DNA of 20,925 nucleotides, taken from assembly GCA_007128495.1 (NCBI GenBank), contig SKXH01000276.1, positions 1-20,925 on the forward strand, written 5' to 3'. Shown one piece after another: positions 15,243 to 20,925 of this stretch. Origin of the DNA: Bacteroidota bacterium. Its GTDB lineage: Bacteria; Bacteroidota; Ignavibacteria; T3Sed10-11. A model generated the notes under the pieces. It searched no databases. It was not told the DNA's origin and saw only the letters and a program-made list of their open reading frames with translations. The first letter of the stretch is position 1. Every line of letters begins with the position of its first letter. Made by a program: the position numbers and the translations under genes.

Positions 15243-16118
15243 TTAAATCAAACCTTGTTCAGTTAAAAACTCACGCGCAACCGATGCAGGTCTGCGCCCC
15301 TTACCGTCTACTTCAAAGTTTAAATATTGCATCGTTTCGTCATCGATCAAACCTTGCAATTTGTCGAGCACCTCTATCACTTCGGGTCTATCCTCTACAA
15401 CAGTATTATGAACTACCGGTGCAGCGTGATACGGCGGGAAAAAATCCTTATCGTCTTCGAGTATGACGAGATCGAGAGCGGGGATTCTTCCATCGGTTGC
15501 AAATCCGCATATCACATCCACCCGCCCATCGGCTGCTGCCTGATACATAAGTCCGGGATCCATCTGGCGCGGCCGCTCTTTGAATTCCAGACCGTAATGT
15601 TCGCGCAAACCCGGATATCCATCACTGCGATTGAGAAATTCTGCATCGAAACCCGCAGTCATCTCCTGAGCTATCTCGACCAAATCGCTGACCGTTTTAA
15701 TGCCGAGTTCGTCGGCCTGGCTTTCGCGCATAGTAATTGTGTAAGCATTATTAAAACCGAACGGCGCGAGCCAGTGAAGATTCCAGCGTTTCTGATATTC
15801 CGAAGCAACAAACTCGAATACTTCATCAGGGTCGGTACGCAGATCTTCATCAAGAATAACCGCCAGTGCGGTACCGGTGTACTCGGCATATATATCGATC
15901 GCTCCGGTACGAAGCGAATTGAAACACACCATCGTACCTGCAAGGTTAAATCGCCGGTCAACACGAACATCGGTATTTTCTTCGATCAATATAGCCATTA
16001 TCTCACCGATGATTACCTGTTCGGTGAAATTTTTCGAACCGATGCGGATCGTATCTGCGTCATCGCATCCGGCGAACAAAATACCGAAAATGAATATACC
16101 CATTATTAGTTTCATCAT
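15243..16118 (-). CDS. OpuC-type quaternary-amine ABC importer, substrate-binding lipoprotein
   Basis: 291 residues (OpuAC/OsmF fold). The N terminus is a lipoprotein signal, hydrophobic 4-16 with lipobox LFAGC and acylated C18, so it should be anchored at the membrane. The family opening IGSKNFTEQ (26-34) is present, as are GTMVCFNSLRTGAIDIYAEYTGT (61-83), GFNNAYTITMR (121-131), GFATDGRIPALDL (205-217) and FFPPYHAAPVV (226-236). Aromatics such as Y77, Y80 and Y230 would build the cage that holds a trimethylammonium group. It overlaps the permease gene by 4 bases. Glycine betaine, carnitine or choline are the usual ligands. The same subfamily includes ergothioneine importers (EgtU), so the ligand stays open. 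Confidence 0.92.
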   Translation of the reverse strand: MMKLIMGIFIFGILFAGCDDADTIRIGSKNFTEQVIIGEIMAILIEENTDVRVDRRFNLAGTMVCFNSLRTGAIDIYAEYTGTALAVILDEDLRTDPDEVFEFVASEYQKRWNLHWLAPFGFNNAYTITMRESQADELGIKTVSDLVEIAQEMTAGFDAEFLNRSDGYPGLREHYGLEFKERPRQMDPGLMYQAAADGRVDVICGFATDGRIPALDLVILEDDKDFFPPYHAAPVVHNTVVEDRPEVIEVLDKLQGLIDDETMQYLNFEVDGKGRRPASVAREFLTEQGLI

Positions 16119-16747
16119 CGCACACCCTTTCTGCCGGGAGATAATTTCTTTTCGGCTTTACCGAGAATAAAATCGAGCAAGAGCGCCAGCAGTGCAGCGG
16201 GAATCGCCCCTGCAAGAATCAACTCTGAACGAACCATAGCAATCCCCTGAAAAATAGGAATACCCAACCCTCCGGCACCTATCAAACCGACCAACGTTGC
16301 AATACCGACACATATCACGGTTGATGTACGAACGCCTGCCATTATCACCGGAACGGCAAGCGGAAGCTGCACCTTAACCAACAATTGTTTGTCGGTCATT
16401 CCCATACCCCGACCCGCTTCTATGACCGCTTTATCCACTCCATTGATGCCGGTAAAGGTATTCCGTAATATCGGAAGTAAGGCGTATAGAATCAATGCAA
16501 CGAGCGCTGCACCGACACCGATACCTAAAAGCGGTATCATTAGCCCGAGCAATGCAAGACTCGGAATAGTTTGTATCACACTTGCAACTCCCATGAACGG
16601 TCCGGATAATGTTTTGCTTCGTGTTAATAATATTCCCGTCGGTATTGATATGAGTGAAGCCGTACCGACCGCAATAGCAACCAGATATATATGCTCGACT
16701 GTCCGGTCGAGTATTTCAGGATACATTTGAACAACAAATTCTAACAT
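16115..16747 (-). CDS. OpuC-type ABC importer, permease subunit
   Basis: 210 residues, the normal length for OpuCB/OpuCD or YehW/YehY permeases. About six hydrophobic segments are visible, starting at HIYLVAIAVGTASLISIPTG. The EAA loop that docks the ATPase reads EAGRGMGMTDKQLLVKVQLP, followed by AVPVIMAGVRTSTVICVGIA. Only one permease gene is present, so it probably works as a homodimer. It starts 12 bases after the ATPase gene and overlaps the binding-protein gene by 4, so the three subunits are made together. Substrate choice follows the binding protein. Confidence 0.93.
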   Translation of the reverse strand: MLEFVVQMYPEILDRTVEHIYLVAIAVGTASLISIPTGILLTRSKTLSGPFMGVASVIQTIPSLALLGLMIPLLGIGVGAALVALILYALLPILRNTFTGINGVDKAVIEAGRGMGMTDKQLLVKVQLPLAVPVIMAGVRTSTVICVGIATLVGLIGAGGLGIPIFQGIAMVRSELILAGAIPAALLALLLDFILGKAEKKLSPGRKGVR

Positions 16748-16759
16748 TGTTTTATCTCA

Positions 16760-17728
16760 CTATTGCTCAATAAGATTCGAAATTTCTTTTGTTACCGAAG
16801 CACGATTCACTATTCCGAGATATTTTTTCTGTGTATCAAACACCGGTACAATATTATCTTTCGAGGATTTTAGAGCATCCATCGCATCGATCAAACTATC
16901 GTTCGGGTGCAGCGTTATTTTATCTTTAATATCTTTTACACGGTTTTCGTCATACGCTTCAATAATTGGCTCAATTCGTGTCGTTAATAATTCAAGTTGA
17001 AACCTGTGCTGAGCAAAGAACGACGCGACCGTCTCATCTTTTGGATATTTAATAACTTCAGACGGTTTCCCTACCTGCAGTATCTTCCCCGAATCCATTG
17101 CGGCAATCCTATCGCCGATTTTCACCGCTTCAAAAATATCGTGAGTGACAAAGACAACGGTTTTCTCGAGGTCATTCCACAGCGGCGATAATTCATCTTG
17201 CAGCGTTTCACGCGTGATAGGATCGAGCGCTCCGAATGGTTCGTCCATCAAAATTACATCCGGATTGGCTGCAAGAGCACGTGCAACCCCGACGCGCTGC
17301 TGCTGACCGCCGCTTAGTTCACCCGGAAAACGATCCGCAAAAACCTCCGGTTCAAGTCCGACCATTGTGAGCAGCTCACCAGTTCGTTCCCGTGTTTTTT
17401 CTTTATCCCATCCGATCAGCTCCGGTACCACCCCCACATTACGCTCAATCGTGAAGTGAGGAAATAAGCCGACATTTTGTATAACAAATCCGATTGTACG
17501 CCTTAGTGCATAACTATCTACTTCTGAAATATCCTTCCCTTCGATAGTGATACTGCCCGAAGTAAGATCGATCAGACGATTGATTAATTTCAACGTAGTT
17601 GTTTTACCGCACCCACTCGTACCGACGAAGACGATCGTCTCACCCTTTTCTATTTCGAGTGAAACGTTATCGACAGCGATCACGTCTCCGGGATATTTTT
17701 TTGTTACGTTATTTAGCTGTATCATCAA
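16760..17728 (-). CDS. OpuC-type ABC importer, ATPase with C-terminal CBS region
   Basis: 322 residues. ABC motifs in order: Walker A GTSGCGKTT (36-44), Q-loop Q84, signature LSGGQQQRVGVARAL (138-152), Walker B VILMDEP (158-164), D-loop GALD and switch H196 (FVTHD). The C-terminal 85 residues include a CBS-type stretch (about 270-320, ending VPVFDTQKKYLGIVNRASVT). In OpuA of Lactococcus, CBS domains sense ionic strength and gate transport; here only one and a part seem present, so sensing may differ. It is the first of the three transporter genes, 15 bases after the ligase gene. An osmotic or redox-linked import role is inferred from family and context. Confidence 0.94.
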   Translation of the reverse strand: MMIQLNNVTKKYPGDVIAVDNVSLEIEKGETIVFVGTSGCGKTTTLKLINRLIDLTSGSITIEGKDISEVDSYALRRTIGFVIQNVGLFPHFTIERNVGVVPELIGWDKEKTRERTGELLTMVGLEPEVFADRFPGELSGGQQQRVGVARALAANPDVILMDEPFGALDPITRETLQDELSPLWNDLEKTVVFVTHDIFEAVKIGDRIAAMDSGKILQVGKPSEVIKYPKDETVASFFAQHRFQLELLTTRIEPIIEAYDENRVKDIKDKITLHPNDSLIDAMDALKSSKDNIVPVFDTQKKYLGIVNRASVTKEISNLIEQ

Positions 17729-17743
17729 ATAGTTTTAATGTTA

Positions 17744-19111
17744 TTATATACGAACACCCTGAATATACGAATCCAACCCTTTTGTTTTAAAAAGTTCTGC
17801 CGCTTTTGTTGCTGGATTTTCGTTCCGGGCCAGACGGTCATATAATACATCAAGATACTTTTCTTCACCGAGTCCGCGTCTGCCGAGCCCTCGTTTTGCA
17901 ATATCAAGCATATTTTTGCATAGATCCGATACGTGTATTCCGTCGACCGATGCATCGAGTCCGTAATGTATTGCATTATCCCGCATAGCACGAATTGTAT
18001 CCCAGTCGAATTGCCGTAGATACTCGCTTCCTTCCTTAAGATTTTCTATTAATCCTAACGTAAGCGCAGGTATTACGATCATTTCAGTGTAGGGTTGTTG
18101 ATCGTTGAGCCGGTTCTCAATAGTGAAATATCTTGAGATCCGTGCATCATGCCAGAAAAATGTATTGTGCAATGAGATATCGTCCGGATGCGGCTCAAGG
18201 TCAATTTTTTCTCCGTCCGCGTTCTCCCCCTTTCCCGAACCGTTGCCGGTGTAATATTCTTTAAATGTTTTATAATCCGGGAGTCCTATCACTTCATCGC
18301 CGCGCCGCACAAATACAGGCGAGAAGTTACCGATACAATCTGCATAATCATCAAGTGAAGCAAACCGCCGTTCGGGTACACCTGCACGATCCCGTTGATC
18401 GCCGAGCCACCAATCCCAGAATAACTCACCCAGACATTGTGCTTGTTCCGCTACTGTATTTTGCCATATATTCGAGTTTGCAGTAAGGGCGATCTGCGCT
18501 CCCGCAAATCCATTGAGGACGTTTACCGCATCGACCGATTCATCCTGACCGACATCGATGTGTACCTGATGAGCGGCACTCAATGCAAACAGATGCACAT
18601 CCGAACCTTCTTCGGGAGGAACGATCCGGTTCGAACCGAATATTTTATCCCAGAAGAGATTCCGGCTTTTCTTTGTCAACAGATGCTTGCCCGCTTTTTC
18701 GAGTGGATGCATTCCGGCGGCAAGAAAGTACGTATTGGAGCCGTCGGAAAATGAAGCAAGTGATGAGCGCAGTTCATCGTATATCTTTTGCAGGTCGTGA
18801 AGATTACCGGTATGCGCAAGTGAAAATTCGATCAAACAATGACCGGTTTCTGCGCGTGCGACGGTGTCATTCAATTCACCCGGTGTCTCAGCACCAACCC
18901 GTTGTCCGGTAGTTGGATCGGTGATTACCTTCCACCCCTTCGTGCCGAGATAATGCCACAATGCATCGACATCGTTCCGCTCGACCGCATATCCATTCTC
19001 TTTGACGAAGGGAAATTTCAACTCCGAGCCGATCCTCCGCCCGTTGAAATTCTTTCGTTTATTTATAGCTTTTTGAAAACCTTGCCGGTAATATTCTGTA
19101 ATCTCTTTCAT
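17744..19111 (-). CDS. GCS2-family glutamate-cysteine ligase-like enzyme
   Basis: 455 residues, in the size range of the plant/alphaproteobacterial GshA and EgtA type of carboxylate-amine ligase. Family landmarks: RIGSELKFPFV (26-36) with its metal-binding Glu, ETGHCLIEFSLAHTGNLHDL (88-107), LAAGMHPLEKAGKH (130-143), HLFALSAAHQVHIDVG (173-188), and YFTIENRLNDQQPYTEMIVI followed by PALTLGLIEN. GshA enzymes join the gamma-carboxyl of Glu to Cys using ATP. The pattern here is divergent (HQVHIDV where many have VQVNLD), so the amine partner may not be Cys. No glutathione synthetase (gshB) or bsh genes lie nearby. It stands 13 bases after proA and 15 before the OpuC ATPase, with a methyltransferase further down. 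It may make a gamma-glutamyl compound. Confidence 0.75.
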   Translation of the reverse strand: MKEITEYYRQGFQKAINKRKNFNGRRIGSELKFPFVKENGYAVERNDVDALWHYLGTKGWKVITDPTTGQRVGAETPGELNDTVARAETGHCLIEFSLAHTGNLHDLQKIYDELRSSLASFSDGSNTYFLAAGMHPLEKAGKHLLTKKSRNLFWDKIFGSNRIVPPEEGSDVHLFALSAAHQVHIDVGQDESVDAVNVLNGFAGAQIALTANSNIWQNTVAEQAQCLGELFWDWWLGDQRDRAGVPERRFASLDDYADCIGNFSPVFVRRGDEVIGLPDYKTFKEYYTGNGSGKGENADGEKIDLEPHPDDISLHNTFFWHDARISRYFTIENRLNDQQPYTEMIVIPALTLGLIENLKEGSEYLRQFDWDTIRAMRDNAIHYGLDASVDGIHVSDLCKNMLDIAKRGLGRRGLGEEKYLDVLYDRLARNENPATKAAELFKTKGLDSYIQGVRI

Positions 19112-19124
19112 CTATATTCTTTCG

Positions 19125-20360
19125 TTATGATTTTTTACAATGTCCGTTGCCGCGGATAACAAACTTATACGACGTTAATTCCTTCAAGCCCATCGGCCCG
19201 CGTGCGTGAAGTTTTTCGGTCGATATACCGATCTCGGCACCGAGTCCGATCTCTTCGCCGTCGTTGTACATCGTCGATGCATTCACAAGCACAACGCTTG
19301 AATCCACCGCGCTGACAAATCGATCGGCATTTTTTATGTTCTCAGTCACGATCGTATCGGTATGACCGCTTCCGTATTTCTCAATATGATCTATCGCTTC
19401 ATCAACATTCTCCACAACTTTAACCGATAGGATGGTATCGAGATATTCCGTATACCAATCTTCCTCGGTCGCTTCATCGGTATCGATAATAGAGCGCGTT
19501 TCCTTGCATCCCCGGAGTTTTAAGTTAACCGTATCGGCTTCGCGTTTGAGCACCGGTAAAAATTCTTTTGCGGCGGTACGCTGCACAAGAACCGTTTCAA
19601 GTGCATTGCACACTTCGGGCATCAGCATTTTGCTGTCCATGACAATATCGAGCGCGGTATTTACGTCCGCTGATTTTTCGACGTAACAATGACACACACC
19701 CTTGAAATGTTTTATTACCGGAATCCGCGATGTTTCATTTACATACTGGATCAATTTTTCACCGCCGCGCGGTATCACGAGATCGATATAATCGTTCTGC
19801 TTTAGTAATTCCTGAACCACAGATCGATCGGAGGTAGAGATGACTTGCACCGCATTAACCGGCAGGTCGAATTCCTTCAGTGCATCGGTGATAATTTTAC
19901 CGAGAATCTTGTTTGTTTCAAGAACTTCGGACCCGCCTTTGAGAATGACCGCATTCCCCGATTTAATACAAAATGCAGCGGCATTTACCGTGACATGCGG
20001 ACGTGCCTCGTAGATCATCAGTATCACTCCGAGGGGAATCCGCATTCTGCCGACCCGGAGACCGCTCGGCCGCTGAACAAAGTCATCATACTGCCCGATC
20101 GGATCGGGTAATTCGGCTATGGTACGCAGTGAGCGTATCCGTCCGTCGATCTTCGAATCGCCGAACCGGAGCCGTTCGACCAACACACGATCAAGTCCGC
20201 TTTTCCGGGCCCGTTCAAGGTCACGCTCGTTTGCAGACTTAATACTCTCGCGCTCCCGGTGCAAACGTTCGCCGATCTTTAAGATAGCATTGTTTTTAAT
20301 TTCAGTCGGAGCAACCGATATAGCACGGGCTGCATCCTTTGCGTTTATACATAATTCCAT
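19125..20360 (-). CDS. proA: ProA, gamma-glutamyl phosphate reductase
   Basis: NADPH-dependent reduction of gamma-glutamyl phosphate to glutamate semialdehyde in proline synthesis. Its 411 residues are normal. The aldehyde-dehydrogenase fold is clear: GRMRIPLGVILMIYEARP, NAVILKGGSE, the nucleotide region IDLVIPRGGEKL, the catalytic C251 in MPEVCNALETV, and the characteristic end EIGISTEKLHARGPMGLKEL followed by TSYKFVIRGNG. ProB is not next to it: upstream is about 480 bases without a proB gene, then a GIY-YIG gene end. So proA here leads a unit with a glutamate ligase, a quaternary-amine importer and a methyltransferase. Proline is itself an osmolyte, which fits an osmotic theme. The ATG at 20360 lacks a strong Shine-Dalgarno site. 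Confidence 0.96.
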   Translation of the reverse strand: MELCINAKDAARAISVAPTEIKNNAILKIGERLHRERESIKSANERDLERARKSGLDRVLVERLRFGDSKIDGRIRSLRTIAELPDPIGQYDDFVQRPSGLRVGRMRIPLGVILMIYEARPHVTVNAAAFCIKSGNAVILKGGSEVLETNKILGKIITDALKEFDLPVNAVQVISTSDRSVVQELLKQNDYIDLVIPRGGEKLIQYVNETSRIPVIKHFKGVCHCYVEKSADVNTALDIVMDSKMLMPEVCNALETVLVQRTAAKEFLPVLKREADTVNLKLRGCKETRSIIDTDEATEEDWYTEYLDTILSVKVVENVDEAIDHIEKYGSGHTDTIVTENIKNADRFVSAVDSSVVLVNASTMYNDGEEIGLGAEIGISTEKLHARGPMGLKELTSYKFVIRGNGHCKKS

Positions 20361-20372
20361 AACAGTTATAAT

Positions 20373-20401
20373 TTCATAATTATAAAAAGCAGACAGGTCA
20401 A
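20373..20401 (-). promoter_or_regulatory. Possible promoter of the proA-led unit
   Basis: On minus: TTGACC (20396-20401), a 17-base spacer and TATGAA (20373-20378). A TTATAATT/AATTATAA dyad covers the -10 side. The start point would be only about 5 bases from the proA ATG, so the leader would be very short. Weak -10; tentative. Confidence 0.3.
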
Positions 20402-20513
20402 ATTTCTACAAGGCAGGGTACGGCAGAAATAGAACCGATGTGAACTGTCTGTGTGTAATAAACATAATATTTGGTTGTTTAATCATACATATTTTCAAAT
20501 TCAGCGAGTTACC

Positions 20514-20544
20514 CCATGGTATGTAGGAAAATTAAGTACCATGG
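20514..20544. repeat. 8-bp dyad upstream of proA
   Basis: CCATGGTA (20514-20521) and TACCATGG (20537-20544), perfect inverted repeats around 15 bases. It lies about 155 bases before the proA start. It may be a regulator site for the operon or the end of an older element; nothing else supports a choice. Confidence 0.35.
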
Positions 20545-20743
20545 CAATCTTGAGGAGTAGTGAAGAACTAATGTTTTATAAGATAGGTTTTTTTGAATAG
20601 AATAGCAAATTATTGCAAAACAAAGCACTCGAAAGAAGAAGGATTAGCTGATAAAATGATTTATTTTTTGCGTTTGTGTGCAATATTTTGGGGAATGGGG
20701 TGTTGGTTTGTATGGTGCAAAGAATTGCTTTCTTGTCGGGGCG

Positions 20744-20837
20744 GGCGGATTTTCAGCCGTAAGCTGATCCGCCACCGGCGGAGAACCGCCGACCTTGGCG
20801 CCACGGCGCCAGCGTCTGACGCTGAAAGCGTTACGCT
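20744..20837. repeat. Array of five GC-rich hairpins next to the GIY-YIG stop codon
   Basis: Five short perfect inverted repeats in 94 bases. (1) 20744-20773, GGCGGAT..ATCCGCC with inner CAGC/GCTG. (2) 20776-20791, CGGCGG / CCGCCG. (3) 20796-20811, TGGCGCC / GGCGCCA. (4) 20811-20823, AGCGT / ACGCT. (5) 20827-20837, AGCG / CGCT. The array ends exactly where the GIY-YIG stop codon begins. It is much richer in G/C than the A/T-rich DNA to its left. The look is that of a REP/MITE-like repeat unit or a structured mobile element. Copy number in the genome cannot be seen from this window. Confidence 0.6.
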
Positions 20838-20925
20838 CTAACCGGACGACTTTTCTGCATGTATTATATCTTCAAGATACCTCCTTGCACCACGCGCTTT
20901 AATTTGTCTTTCTTTCCGCTCAGCC
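20838..20925 (-). CDS. GIY-YIG-like endonuclease, C-terminal fragment
   Basis: The gene runs off the right edge; only the last 28 codons and the stop (TAG at 20840-20838) are visible. They read AERKERQIKARGARRYLEDI and then IHAEKSSG. The pattern ..ERQIK.RG..RYLEDI is typical of the C-terminal helix of small single-domain GIY-YIG proteins (R.KQIK..). The catalytic GIY/YIG strands and Arg/Glu residues are outside. The call is by pattern of a short tail, so a different protein is possible. The stop abuts the hairpin array, an arrangement seen with selfish small endonuclease genes. Confidence 0.55.
   Translation of the reverse strand, partial: AERKERQIKARGARRYLEDIIHAEKSSG

Larger units (their letters stand above)
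20361..20743. other. Upstream region of the six-gene unit, no gene
   Basis: About 380 A/T-rich bases with no convincing gene. It carries the predicted proA promoter (20373-20401), an 8-bp dyad over that promoter (TTATAATT / AATTATAA, 20366-20385) and a second dyad at 20514-20544. The small plus-strand frame starting near 20593 has no family likeness, begins with TTG and runs into the hairpin array, so it is not called. Confidence 0.5.

Noticed and set aside
15327..16109. Long (260-codon) open frame on plus, opposite the substrate-binding protein gene
   Set aside because: It is antisense to a gene with clear family motifs and a lipobox; the translation has no recognisable pattern and no ribosome site.
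20593..20841. Plus-strand frame of 82 codons reading into the hairpin array
   Set aside because: It begins with TTG, has no family likeness, and its second half is just the translation of the GC-rich inverted repeats; it overlaps the GIY-YIG stop.
1..20925. CRISPR array, tRNA or rRNA genes, prophage
   Set aside because: No regularly spaced direct repeats, no cloverleaf-like or rRNA-like segments and no phage structural genes were seen on reading both strands.

Overview
The window reads as one stretch of bacterial chromosome, packed with core genes and almost entirely on the minus strand. One gene (a SpoU/TrmH-type methyltransferase, 5970-6533) is on plus. The gene set suggests a member of the Fibrobacteres-Chlorobi-Bacteroidetes (FCB) superphylum or a neighbouring candidate phylum: six-domain S1 with an acidic tail, MtaB, an HU/IHF-like protein with the rel gene, cmk-ispH-rpsA in a row, and a DUF5683-like exported protein beside truA. 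This placement is an inference and no species is recognised. Some genes have clear Shine-Dalgarno sites (rpsA, the HU gene, the 15.2-kb methyltransferase) and many do not.

Layout on the minus strand, read from high to low coordinates. (1) 20838-20925 holds the last 28 codons of a GIY-YIG-like endonuclease gene, followed at once by an array of five short GC-rich hairpins (20744-20837). (2) 20360-13978 is a tight six-gene unit: proA, a GCS2-type glutamate-cysteine ligase-like gene, a three-gene OpuC-type quaternary-amine ABC importer, and a 414-residue SAM methyltransferase. Gaps are 20 bases or less, and a strong hairpin follows the last gene. This is the most interesting part of the window. 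Amino-acid activation, ligation, methylation and import of a charged small molecule in one transcript suggest a compatible-solute or low-molecular-weight thiol pathway. (3) 13777-10448 carries der, a CoA-disulfide-reductase-like flavoprotein and upp, 7-8 bases apart. (4) 10323-6520 carries rel, an HU/IHF-like gene, ruvX (yqgF) and an AlbA_2/winged-helix gene, behind a near-consensus promoter with a dyad over its -10 box. (5) 5930-2270 carries cmk, ispH and rpsA, with a leader hairpin before rpsA and a terminator-like hairpin after it. (6) 2189-1 carries mtaB, a DUF5683-like gene and the first codons of truA.

Most of the window is housekeeping: translation (S1, MtaB, TruA, Der), nucleotide supply (Cmk, Upp), isoprenoids (IspH), the stringent response (Rel) and nucleoid or recombination functions (HU, RuvX). 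No rRNA, tRNA, CRISPR array, transposase or phage gene was seen. The only sign of mobile DNA is the GIY-YIG tail with its hairpin array at the right edge.
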